64,000 nucleotides of DNA from Ceratopteris richardii (taxonomy: Eukaryota > Streptophyta > Polypodiopsida > Polypodiales > Pteridaceae), in assembly GCA_020310875.1 (NCBI GenBank), contig CM035417.1, positions 103,476,647-103,540,646 on the forward strand, read 5' to 3'. The position numbers and the translations under genes are program-made. Shown piece by piece: positions 39,401 through 50,567 of this stretch (position 1 is its first letter; every line of letters starts with the position of its first letter). The notes below the pieces were generated by a model, which made no database searches, was not told the origin of the DNA, and saw only the letters and a list, made by a program, of their open reading frames with translations.

Positions 39401-40327
39401 GCTTATCAGTGCACGCTCGATTGGTAAATTGTATGCCAAACACATATAAACAATGCATGTGAGAGCGCAACATCCATTGATTACTTTCTTTCTTTCCCAT
39501 CTCTGTTGTGCTAAGTAGAACTGATCAATTATCCAGCTTGCTAGGTCTACCGTTTGAGGTCTAGTACATGCTAAATATAAACCAAACGAGATGCGTTTGT
39601 GGGGCATGGTGAATCTATCCTGAGCAGGGAAAGCGAAATGTTGCATACATATCCTCAACGGTTTAGAGAGCTTAGGTCTGATTGCTGAAACATCTTCCCA
39701 CTTAGTAACATCCCCACATTTCATAGGCTCTGGAATTAGCCTTTCTCGTTCTGTCAGCGTATGCGTTCCATGTATCTTAATAGCAGCTCTAATCAAATCT
39801 TTAGACAGATAAAACTTCTTATATGGCGGATCATTTACCAAAGACGGCAAAATGAATGTTCCTGGCAAATCTTTGTTCTCTGAAGCTGTCAATGTTGTTA
39901 CCAAGTAGTAGCATCTGTAGAAATCCGGTTTAGGCAAGGGATCAGTGAAATATTCTGTGAAGCTTGCTCTTGCCCAAACATGCGTTAAGTCTTCTGTGTT
40001 CTGTAGTCCTTCAAATTCTCTTGAGGAAAATTGGTACTTGGCCCATGTACGGGTATCAAAAGTCAAATTGGCCTCGAAGATAAAGTCCGCGTCTCCCAAC
40101 GGTCCTACTAGCCGTTGAAACCAATGAGAATTGCGATGAATCTTTTCAGTATATCCCCTGGGAGGATCGTCAATTGGCATAGGTCCTAGAAATCCTTGAA
40201 ATTCTGGTGGTTGAGCCGTAGGATGGGGTTCAGCTAGTAGTTCACCAATATTGGCCATGGGTACACTGGTGCTAGCTTCTGATGGTCCTTCTGTCTGCAT
40301 GATGAGTGATGCGAGTGTGTAGCACAT
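36432..40327 (-). pseudogene. E2 accessory gene (relic), homologous at both ends to the E1 accessory gene
   Basis: It occupies the same place as the 1501-aa gene of E1. The N-terminal block (about 39220-40327) has RFTMPHKRIS and WERKKVINGC, matching RYTMPHKSV and WEQKKFMNGA of E1. The middle has a Pro/Thr/Ser-rich stretch (about 38740-39000) and a coiled coil (about 37990-38270 and 37770-37900). The C-terminal block has YFMLMVEYQLA near 37300, then APLHLKYNP, RRRSW and WLNYP at about 37010-37135, matching APLNLKINP, RRREW and WLNFP of E1. No signal peptide or membrane span is seen. Minus-strand sequence just before the first ATG reads TACTAAT...TTTTGTAGCAG-ATG, a good splice-acceptor shape. 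Broken; function unknown. Confidence 0.75.
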
Positions 40328-40530
40328 CTGCTACAAAAGATTAACACATTAGTATGGAAATTAATCATGATCCCATTAAAGTGAGTCCGCAATCCCTTTC
40401 CATAACCGATGTGTAACCCGTGTAGCCGAGTGTTGTGATATGGTTCATGGAATGATTTCTTGCAAACTAATGCAGGTCTCTAGAAACCTACATGCTTCAG
40501 ATGATGCATACATTTCTTGATGAGGTGTTA
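40328..40530 (-). promoter_or_regulatory. E2 spacer before the accessory gene, with candidate splice acceptor
   Basis: On the minus strand, TACTAAT (branch-point-like, about 40348-40354), a pyrimidine-rich TCTTTTGTAG and CAG directly precede the accessory ATG at 40327. E1 has an acceptor-like sequence in the same place. The rest of the spacer shows nothing else. Confidence 0.5.
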
Positions 40531-41990
40531 TTACAAGTGATGTTGGGTTATAGTGTGAGGATTTGTACAAGGTTCAGTCGTGAATGAGTTATTACAAGGT
40601 TGTAGATTAGTCGGGGTGGGAGTTATGTTAGACAATGGGTTTTGAGGAGACAACTGGATATGTTTCGGTATCCATTTCCTAAGAGTTTCTGAGCAGGTGG
40701 TATGTTTCTGCTGAGGGACAAAAGGTGATATCGGATGTGGTGGTATTGAGGGTTGAAGAGATTTTTGAGGGGTATATATAACATGGCTTGAGGGTTGAGC
40801 TATAATACACTGTTTGGGTACCCAAATCTGCATGGGTGTGGGTCGATTCATAAGGTACTTCTTGGCAATCCAAATTTGTCTAATGTTTGTACTCATAGAA
40901 GAAGGTCGAGGAGATGTTGAATATTGACTCTGCTTCTGCCTTGACTTCTTCTTATCATTGTCCGCATCGTTGAGATCTATCGGTGGTTTCTGTCCTTTTG
41001 GCACCCATATTTGTCTCATGCCACTTGTTTTGTGATACTGATACTGCTGTTGTTCTCCTTGTGTCGTCTGAGATGGTCGTCGGTCTGGGTTCCTTCGTCG
41101 TGGTTGACTCCTTTGTGGTTGAGGTTGAGAGGTCGGATGTACACTCTGCTTTGGAAAAGAAGGGAGGTCCAACACTTGTGAAACCTGCCCATTAGGAAGT
41201 GCTCCGTTTTGTAGCAAAAATCTAGGCCAGTCCGCAGTAAGTGTGGAAGGATGGGCACTGCAGGGTATTTTGCCCATGTGGCTACTGATGCAGTCCACCT
41301 GACTTGCAATTGTCCCCATTTGTCCACTGATGTAACCCACGTGACCGCTGATTGTGTCCATTTGACCGCTAATGGTGTCCATCTGACCAAGCGATTGGGT
41401 GGTTACCCCTTCTAGTTTGCAGGAAGCCCAAGGTAAAATCTCCTGACGTCCTTCTGATTGACAATTGTCCATCGCCAAGCCCTCGTGGGTTGGTGTGAAC
41501 GTAGCGTGACTTAGCTGACCAAAGATCATTCGGTCTTCTGTCGCATGCATTTCATATGGTCTAGGGTTACATACCTCAGGCGGAATGCCGTTAGGGAAGT
41601 CAAGTGGTATCACTCGCTTCTGTTCTAAGGTTCCAATCTGCAAGGAGCCTTGTCTAAGATTTAGGTCCACTGAGTGATCGTATAGCCAATCTTGGCCAAG
41701 GATTAGGGGTTCTATCAGGTCGTCATCATGGCACACTAGTAGCTTCACTGTCAAGGTCACATCATGTATGAGGATAGGAAGGTCCACCTCACCCATGCAA
41801 GGGGTTTCCATGCCTCCTAGCCCTATGAGGTATGCCTCAATTGGCCGCATTCTATTCCTGAGTCCTTATAGTGGGACCATCTAATTGCACTAGTTGCAGC
41901 ACCTGAGTCAATTAAAGCCCTGAGCTCTTGGCAAGGGTTGTCGTGCTCTAGCCTGAGTGTAAAGAATGGTCTCCGTTCCACTATGCTAGG
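40531..41990 (-). pseudogene. E2 post-integrase module: second retropepsin-like region and WVPK-motif tail (relic)
   Basis: It corresponds to the last ~270 residues of the E1 polyprotein. Near 41860-41935 the minus strand encodes an ALIDSGAAT-type protease motif, and near 41680-41700 LILGQDWL, matching LIDSGAQ and LILGQPW of E1. A heptapeptide repeat (SGQMDTI-like, about 41275-41395) follows. The tail carries four short motifs RQIWVPK, RQIWIAK, MQIWVPK and LRKWIPK spaced over about 350 bp. Broken. Confidence 0.75.
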
Positions 41991-42149
41991 ATGAGTACTT
42001 GACTTTACTTAACACATGGCCATGGGTTATCTGGGTGTTGTTTCCAGATAGTTATAATGGTCTCTCCCTAGTCTTTTTCTTCTTAGCTTCTGTGTTTAAT
42101 GTGTTCTATAGCTTCTGCCTGAGCTTCAGCTCGTATTCTATTTTCTTCC

Positions 42150-45100
42150 TCCTTACGCTTCTTTGCCGAGTCGTCTAAGCATATCCTCGATAAGAGGTTC
42201 CTGATAAAGCTTGACTCTACAGCCACTAATGTAATTAGGCATTATGTGTCCTTCTAAGGTGGCTAATTGTACTGCTCCACTTGTCGAGAGTCTGTTAATG
42301 ATGATAGGTCCATAACCTCGCTTTTCTAACTTACGTGCATGTTGCTTCAGCGTATATACTAGAACTAAATCTCCTTCTTTTAAGCCTTTATCTTTCACAT
42401 GTGCATCAAAATATGCTTTATGTTGCTTCTTTGCTGTTTATATTCCTGCTGCTGCTTTCAACCTGGTTTCTCCTATTCGTTCCAAGTCCATTATCCTTGC
42501 TGATAATTCATGGCCGGTCCACTGATGTTCTTGTGCAACCTTAAGGGTTGGTATCAAGAAATCCTAAGGAAGCACAACATTTTGACCAAACACCATATGA
42601 AAGGGAGTTGCATTGAGTACGGTCTTGTAGGCCACTCAATATGCCCAAACAACGTGGTGTAACTGTTTTTCCCAATCTGAACGTTTGTTGTTCACGAGTT
42701 TCGTCAATACGTTACAAAGGATCTTGCTAGTGCTTTCTGCCTGACCATTGGCCTGAGGATGATATGGTGCGGATTTCTTGTGAACCACCATAAAATCTTG
42801 TAACAAATATTCAATGACTTGGTTTAGAAAGTGAGTTCCTCGATCGCTCACTAACTCTATAGGCAGTCCATATCTTGTAAAGACATTTTCAAATAAGAAT
42901 TTTGCAGTCGTGTCTGCATCATTCTTTGTTGTGGCCTTTGCCTCTACCCATTTGGTAAGATAATCTATCGCAACAATAATGTATTCAGCATGTGTTCCTT
43001 TTGCAAGGGGGTTAATGGGTCCTACAAGTCTATACCCCACTTAGAAGATGCACGTCCACCCATCATGGGTTTCAATGGAATTTCATCTCTACGAGTAGGA
43101 GATTGAGTTCTTTGGCACACATCACATCTCTTAACATAGGTATGTGCATCCATGTGAAGAGTGGGCCACCATAATCCTGCAAAGAGGATGGCTTTGATTA
43201 TCCTATCGGGTCCAAAATGACCTCCTGCAACACCTTGGTGTGGAGTCTCTAGTACGCTCAGATAATCGCTTTCATGAACACATTGTCTTAAGTATCCATC
43301 TCGTCCTCGTTTGTATAGATTGTCGCCAATAAGTGAATATTCTTGAGCTTCCTGCTCTAGACTTCGTTGTCGTGCTAAGGTCATTCCTTGAGAGAATGTG
43401 TTCGTCCTCAAGTACGTCACTAAAGGTTCACTCGAGTCTGGTGTGAGAGACACGTGATATAATGTAGCATGTTCTACCGGTGGTCTTTCACAACAAACAG
43501 GGCATTCTTTACACAACTTGTAGACATCTGCTTCCATCGAAGGCCAATATACTCCTAGTCTATGCAGAGTCTGCAATTTACGATGTTTTGAATGATGTTG
43601 CTTTAATGCACCTATGTGTGCTAATTGCAACCAATTCGCATGTTCTGATTCATCAACACAACAAGCAAGAATCTTTTGATTGTCTTGTTTATGTATACTT
43701 CCTGCTATTATTTGATATCTCTGTGATTTGGTAATCTCTCCTTCCTTGATCCGTATCCTAGGATTCTTGGGTCCATACGTGAGAATCAGGACTATCGGCT
43801 TAGCCCATTCTGGTGCTATCTCAAGGTTAAACAAATATGCATCGGGTAGTTCATCCACTATTCCTTGAGGAGTTTCTCCTGAGTTTAATCTTGAGAGGTG
43901 GTCAGCCCTGAGATGTGTCTTTCCTTTCCTAACTACTACTTCAAAGTCATACTCCATGAGTAATAGAAACCAACATATTAATCTTCCCGTGTTACATGGT
44001 TTATTGACTAAGTACAATAATGCTTGATGATCTGTAAAGAATTTGAACTTATTTGCCAACAAATAGTGCCTGAATTTCTTTACTGCGTAGATCATTCCTA
44101 ATCCTTCTCGTTCCGTCGTGGTGTAATTTCTTTCTGCTGTGTTCAACTGTCTGCTCGCATAGGCTATGGGGAGATCTATGTTACCTTCATTCGTGGGTTG
44201 TGCTAACACACATCCAATGGCATAGTTGGATGCATCCACATGTACATGGAATGGCTTGCTCCAATCTGGGGTTGTCAATATGGGTGCTGAGCACAAACGT
44301 CTTTTAAGTTCATTGAATGAATTCTCACATTTATCTGTCCATTCAAACTTGGTCAAAAGAGAGTATACAGGCTTGGCTATGATTGCATACATGTGTATGA
44401 ATCGTCTGTAATAACTGCAATGTTCCATAAATGCCTGTACTTCTTTTACGTTATTTGGCCTACGTAGATCTACAATCACTTTCACCTTTTCTTCATTTGT
44501 CAAAATTCCATTCTTTGACACAATGTGTCCTAGAATTTTGCCTTGTCTGACCATGAAAACGCACTTTTCTAGGTTCAAACAAACCTGATATTCTCGACAT
44601 TTGTCAAATACTTTTCTTAATTCTGGAATATGCGTCTGCCTGATATTCGAATGAGCACAGCTCTCATCGACATAAACTTCCAAATTCTTGCATAAGAATT
44701 CCTTAAAAACATGACACATGAGTCGCTGGAAAGTAGCAGGTGCATTTGTTAAGCCAAATGGCATTACACAAAATGCAAAAATGCCCCATTCTGTGGCAAA
44801 AGCCATCTTGTGTTGATCTTCTAGAGCAATGGCTACTTGATTATAGCCTGAAAAACCATCAAGAAAGCTGTAAACTTCCTTGCCCGCAACTCTTTCCAAT
44901 AAGTCTTCCGTCATAGGAAGAAGATAATTGTCTCTAATCATGGCGGCATTAACTTTTTTAAGGTTAATACACACATGCAATTTTCCATTCTTCTTGGGCA
45001 CAACCACAATGGGGGATACCCATTCGGTATGCTCAATTTCGTAAATGAATCCTGCTTCTATCAAACGATCTATTTCTTCTTTAATCTTCGCAGCATAGTT

Positions 45101-45271
45101 ATCATTGTAAGTGTATGGTTTCTGTTTCGTAGGTTTTGCATCTGGAGTCATGGGGATTCTATGGGAGCATATATCTGGGTCTACTCCTTTCAAGTCTTTG
45201 TAACTCCAAGCGAAAACATCTCTATATTCATGCAATAAGGCAACTAATTCTTCTTCTTCTTCATTCGTCAA
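42150..45271 (-). pseudogene. pol: E2 pol: reverse transcriptase, RNase H, integrase (relic)
   Basis: On the minus strand: RT from about 45170 (HRIPMTPDAKPTKQKPY, FLDGFSGYNQVAIAL near 44850, VMPFGLTNAPATFQRL near 44740), RNase H (HVHVDASNYAIGCVLAQ near 44240, TDHQALLYLVN near 44010) and the integrase His/Cys finger near 43090-43240 (GVAGGHFGPDR, CDVCQR). The integrase core is at about 42640-43040 (LVSDRGTHFLNQ, PYHPQANGQAEST). The C-terminal GPII-type module lies at about 42180-42330. It is closely similar to E1 throughout. Broken. Confidence 0.9.
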
Positions 45272-45404
45272 ATCATGCCCTATGTAGGTACATTTTTCTT
45301 CTTCTCCTTCTATGGCAACTATGATTTTTGTTTCTCTCGGTTATCATATACTTCTCCAACATCAGCTTTTCTGTTAGGCATTCGTACCATGATTCATCTA
45401 TCTC

Positions 45405-46880
45405 CTATCTCATATTTTTTGAAGTTCTCAGGAACCTCAAACAAAGATTCTTCTTCTTCTGACTGGTTTCTTTCTTCTTTCTTTTCTTTCCTTCACTTTT
45501 AGTGGTCACTTGTGTGGCTAACCTCACCTCATTCATAATTTCTTCATGCCTCAGAGGGTAAGTTTCTACTTCATAGAAATATTCTTCATCTGATGCAAAG
45601 GGTGGATCCATAATAATTGACTCTAGATCGAAATCACTCGCATCCTCAAATGCATCAGTGTTAGGTTCACATTCTTCAATAATCGAATCACACATGATTG
45701 GCTCTATCGTGAAGACTAAAATGTCATAGCCATCCTCGTCACAATGGGGTGTCCATTGTTCTTCATTGATGGCTACATCCATGGTTGCTAGGATTTCTGC
45801 CCAACCATGGGGTTCAAATTCCTCGTCCGAAAATACTACAGGTGCGTAAGCTGAGTCTTGAAGGGTTCGTGGATGTTGTTCTGCACCTAAGGTCCTGGCT
45901 TCTAATCGTTCTTCCACTTGTTTGGCTACTTTACACATCCATAAATGAGTATCGTCGTGCAACCATGAGGGGTCTGATTCTAATGAGTGTATTGATTCTG
46001 TCTCTTCTTGTGTCTTATGGATGGTATTCCATTGTATTGGGGGTACGTCTCGATGTGAATAGTCTTTAAGATTGACTTTAGTAGTCACTCCTAAATGTTG
46101 CAAGTATAAAGAATTAGTTCCCCAATCTTGTACAATTTGCAACTGACGCATGAATGGTCGTCCTAAAATCATCTCGTAAGCATGAGTTTTTGCAAAATAA
46201 CAAATGGCAAAAGTATGCTCAAACTCTACACCACAAGTGGTGAGAGATATGCCTTCGAGTAAGCCTAATGGTTTTTCTATGTGTCCATCAGCCATTTGTA
46301 GCTTCATCCTGGTGGGTCTGAGTGCTGGCTTACCCCAACGTTTCCATAAAGCGGTGGTACCAATGGCTACTCCGGCTCTTGAATCTAAGATAGCTTTCGT
46401 GGTGTAGCCCTGATGGGTTATTGGAAGATAAGTGTTACCTTCCTCTCCTTCGCTTACATCTCCTATTCTTTCTATGGGTATCTCTGGTACCTTCTTGTGT
46501 GTTCCTATCTGTGAGGGAGTAGTAGCAAGCTCAGGGAATTGTTTTGCTACATGTTTCCACAGTTCTGGCTTGACCTTCAACAACTCCTCTAGGGTGAGAT
46601 TACATTGAACTTTGGTGTTCTTCATCACTTTCATGTTTCTTGGGATCACTGATTCTTCATTCCTCACTATTATCGTGGGTGCTCTCATGCTAATAGACTT
46701 TGCTTCCCAAGGTCCTGTGAACTGAGGTAATTCTTGCAAAGAATTGGAGTCAAAACCTGTGTGTTCACTCAGTTGCTCTTTCTCTACATCATCGTAAATA
46801 GAGGGGATGTCTTGGGGAAATTGTTCTTGCAAGTCATCTATTTCTTGAATAGGAGGATGGGTTCCTTGTCTTTTCTCCAC
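45405..46880 (-). pseudogene. E2 first protease region (relic)
   Basis: The minus strand encodes a retropepsin-like domain at about 46090-46420, aligned with the first protease of E1 over RMKLQMADGHIEKPLG, EFEHTFAI and MILGRPFMRQLQIVQDWG. An acidic spacer precedes RT, as in E1. Broken. Confidence 0.85.
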
Positions 46881-47399
46881 TTATCTTCTTGTATTTCTCT
46901 CAAAAATTCATGTGAATATCTATGTATGGAAGACAGGTTGTCTTTACCCTTTGTATCTAGTACTTGGGACAAGGATGGTGTGTTTCTTTCCTGTGTCTTT
47001 GGGACAATGGGATTCCTATACTGATCCTTTTTCTCCTTGCTATCAATCAAGTATTCTAGACTCTCCATTAATCCTTGAAAGTGTGATTCCGGTTTTGCCA
47101 TGTTATTCCAATTAAGATATCTAGAGGCTTCGAACATAGCCTGTGCGAATTCTACCATCTTCATGCATAGTTTAGTTCTCTCAATTTCTAGATCTGCTCG
47201 AGGGTAGTTCTTGCTCATTTCAGCTATCTGAGGTCCTTCTTTTATTCTAGCTTGATACGCGCGAAACATCATGTCTAGGTTTTCTGGTATGGGTTCCGCG
47301 AGAACTGATCCTAATTTTTGAGCTAGGTTCTCTTGATTCAATTCTTGTGAAGTCAATTCTAGGATTTTGGCTCTAGATTCCTTAAGACTTCCTTCCAGT

Positions 47400-49327
47400 T
47401 CTGATATCCTTTTACTCCACTTTTTCTTGATTCATTTTCTAGAATCTTTCCAAGATTTTGTCTTTTTACTGCTGGATTCTCCCACTTCATTAGTTTCGGC
47501 TACTTTCTCATGATTAAATTGTTGATTCTGTAAGAGTGCCTGGGCTCTTGTTATAGCTTGGATAGGCACGTATGTAGGGTTGGAGCCATCTGCGTTGTTT
47601 ACAATACCTATCACATTGATGGGTGTCACATTTGAAGCATTAGCAGGGTTCTTAGGACAATCTTTGATGATGTGCTCTTTACCACAATCGGCACAAAAGC
47701 CTTGTATGTTATAGTATTGTGACTGTCCTACTATAGGAGGATGTGGACAATCCTTTATGAAATGATCTCCTTGGCACCTAAAGCATGGTCCTCTAGGGCC
47801 CTATGGTCTTTGTTGTCTCAATTGGGGCCGTGGATTAGGGTTGGTATACATCACATTAGCATAGTTGGGCTCCCAACTGGGTTCCAATGATGGACTATCG
47901 TATTGATATGTCTCCACATGTTCTGGTGACTCTGTGTAATAAGAGGGTGGACTATCTACATGTGTAGAGTCAAAACTGTTTGAGTTCGGGTCACTCTCTG
48001 TGATCAAGGGTGATGAAGGCACTAAAGCCCTATTGAGGTTCTCTTTTGCAGCAGCGTATTTAACTGATATGACATTATCTGGTGGGGGTGGCTGCTGAGC
48101 TAAAACAGGTTGTGGTCTTTGTTGAGCCTGATATGGGTAGTTCTGAGGAGGCCTATAGTAATGAGGCTGAGCATTGTATTGGCCTTGATACCTACCTGGT
48201 TGCGGGTATGCTTGCGGGTAGTTCTGTCTCACTACTTGTTTGTTGTAGGGGAAGTCTTGAGCAGTATGATTCATGTATCATCTCTCAATCGTACAGTACT
48301 GGCCACTAGGGTTGGCTTGTGGTTGTGTTGCATTGGGACACACATTTGCCATATGATCACCATCACAGGTGTAACAACGCTTATTTGTTGTTAACCTAGG
48401 CATCTGTTTACTAGAAACTCCTAGTTTCTGGGCCACTTTTTTTGCTAGGTCTTCTATCGAGCTAGACAATTTTGAAGATGCTAGAGATGAACAATTTGAA
48501 TCCTTATAGACCTTTGAGAGTTCCAACACATCTCCTAAGTTATCTTCAATGTCTATACAAATTCTTGCACACTGCTCTAGCGTTCTGGGCTCCTTCAAGT
48601 ACACATAGGAGCGTAGTTTAGAGCTCAACAAGCCATCTAGAAACAATGACACTTGCTTGGCCTCTGAGGGTAGCTCTTGCATTGGGAATCTCTCCACATA
48701 TTGTCTAAACCTACGTCCTGCAAGTCTAACTGTTTCTTAAGGGGTTTGTTTAAAACTATGAATCAATGAAGACGTGTCATGTCTGATCCCACTTTTAGAG
48801 AATTCAGTGATGAATGACTCTAAAAAGTGATGGATATCTCTAAATTGCCTTTGTTGCAATGGTTGGAACCAAGTTAAAGCTGTATTCTTTAACGTTAGTC
48901 CAAATGCATTATATTGCATGAACATGTCTTCTACTTGCTCTGCTCGTACCACTTGCTTAAATTCCGCAACGTGGTCATAGGGATCTCCTGTCCCATCAAA
49001 GTAGTTTTTCATGGATTTTACTAACTGAGTGGGTCTTAATATTCTTGGGTGCTCACGTGGTCTAGGTAGAGGAAAATCAACTCTACCACCTGGTATTCTA
49101 GGTTCTCTTTGTCTATCCACTCTGTCCGTGTCTATGGTGGTTCTATCTCTCCCTATGGGATGATTGAAATTGTTTTTCTCTCTTTGAGTGACATGGGCTG
49201 AGGATGTTCTTGCCCCTTGTTGGCTCATGTTTACATTTGCTCGTGATGGAGGGAATACTAAATCAGCTCTCCACGTGTAGGTATTTCTAGCATGGTCCGG
49301 TACCACAAATACTCGTTCTGAAGTTTC
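47400..49327 (-). pseudogene. gag: E2 gag, main part (relic)
   Basis: The minus strand carries the gag core (about 48740-49130: LRPTQLVKSMKNYFDGTGD, FGLTLKNTALTWF), a first zinc knuckle near 48345-48385 (CYTCDGDHMANVC), a Pro/Gln/Tyr-rich stretch with QPVLAQQPPPPDN (about 48070-48110), and two more knuckles at about 47640-47800 (CFRCQGDHFIKDC, CADCGKEHIIKDC). The one-plus-two knuckle layout matches E1. Its N-terminus lies beyond the nested Copia at 55817-56533. Broken. Confidence 0.85.
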
Positions 49328-49332
49328 ATCCA
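49328..49332. repeat. Target-site duplication of nested Copia, left copy (ATCCA)
   Basis: ATCCA before the left LTR matches ATCCA at 55817-55821 after the right LTR. Confidence 0.93.
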
Positions 49333-50376
49333 TGATGGAGAGTGTTAATCTCCAAAAGAACAACCTATTCTTGAAATTAGAGCACCTCTATATCAAGAAT
49401 AAGTCTAGACTCCTCTTAATTTAGAGAACAATCACCAACTTATCAAGAAATTGATTATTCTTGAAAAAATCAAATTCTCAGAAAAGTCTGCTGCAGTTTA
49501 ATCTCTGATTGACTAACCATTTATGTAAAGTTTTTGATAAAAATTTGTAGGATGTATCACCTTAAGGTTGCGCACCTTCTCCAACTTAAATCTCCTTAAA
49601 TGATTAAGTATACTTTGAGAAATGACTCAAACACTTTACCTATGTGTGAAACTGCTTCTCTAAAGTAGCGACTTTGACACCTGTAACTTCTTAGCTATAG
49701 TTCTCCCAATGTCGAACCCGTTTGGTCAAATGCTTTTAGCTGTAGATAGCTTATCTCTCAACTTAGATTTTGAGCTATCATTTGTGTAAAACTTTACACT
49801 GTGCACTGAGCACTATCCATTTTTCTAAACTTGAAATCTGCACCTGTTTCAGAAGACTGTGAACATTCTTTACATATGAATGTTCCTACTTACAATTCTC
49901 TTAGCCTGCTTTCAATTAGATTCTCAAACTCTAGCCATAGATTGATTAACTATGGAATTAGACATCTCCAAAAGGAATTCACAAAAGATCTACTACACGA
50001 GGAGAACACTCAGAAATTTCGGGCGCAAAAATTCTGTCATTTCTAAAGAAGACTACAACTAAATGAATGAAAAGCTTCAACTAACTTTTCATGTGTCTAA
50101 TGACACTCACAACTCCTCATTTCTCTATTCCTATGTTCTCTCATTTGTCTCCTTTTTCTTCTCCCCATTGCCCCGACAGTTTTCATAGTATTTATAGGCA
50201 AATATGTACAGACCTATGACTAATAAAAAATATAAGTGACCTATGTCTTAACTAATGTACATATGTGTACATTTCTTCCAACCTCTGAATGTAACCATCT
50301 TCTATGCTTCAAGAATTGATCTTATCTCCATTCTTTATCTCCCAAAACTTCAATTGGTGATTGGTCTGCACCAACA
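49333..50376 (-). repeat. Nested Copia 3' LTR
   Basis: 1,044 bp, TGATGGAGAG...CACCAACA on the plus strand, matching 54774-55816 at about 98.6%. Confidence 0.95.
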
Positions 50377-50389
50377 GCTCCCCCTCAAT
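50377..50389 (-). other. Nested Copia polypurine tract
   Basis: The minus strand reads ATTGAGGGGGAGC directly before the 3' LTR, a typical plant Copia polypurine tract. Confidence 0.85.
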
Positions 50390-50567
50390 CATCAATTGAG
50401 GTTTCTCTTATCTTCTTTATACCTGCCATGTCTTTGAACTTCTGTAACTTTGGTCCATCTAAGCTTTTTGTAAGCATATCAGCTATCTGATCTTTTGTTG
50501 AAGTATGTACAACTTCAATCTCTTTATCCATCACCTTCTCTCTTAGAAAGTGATACTGTATCTCAAT

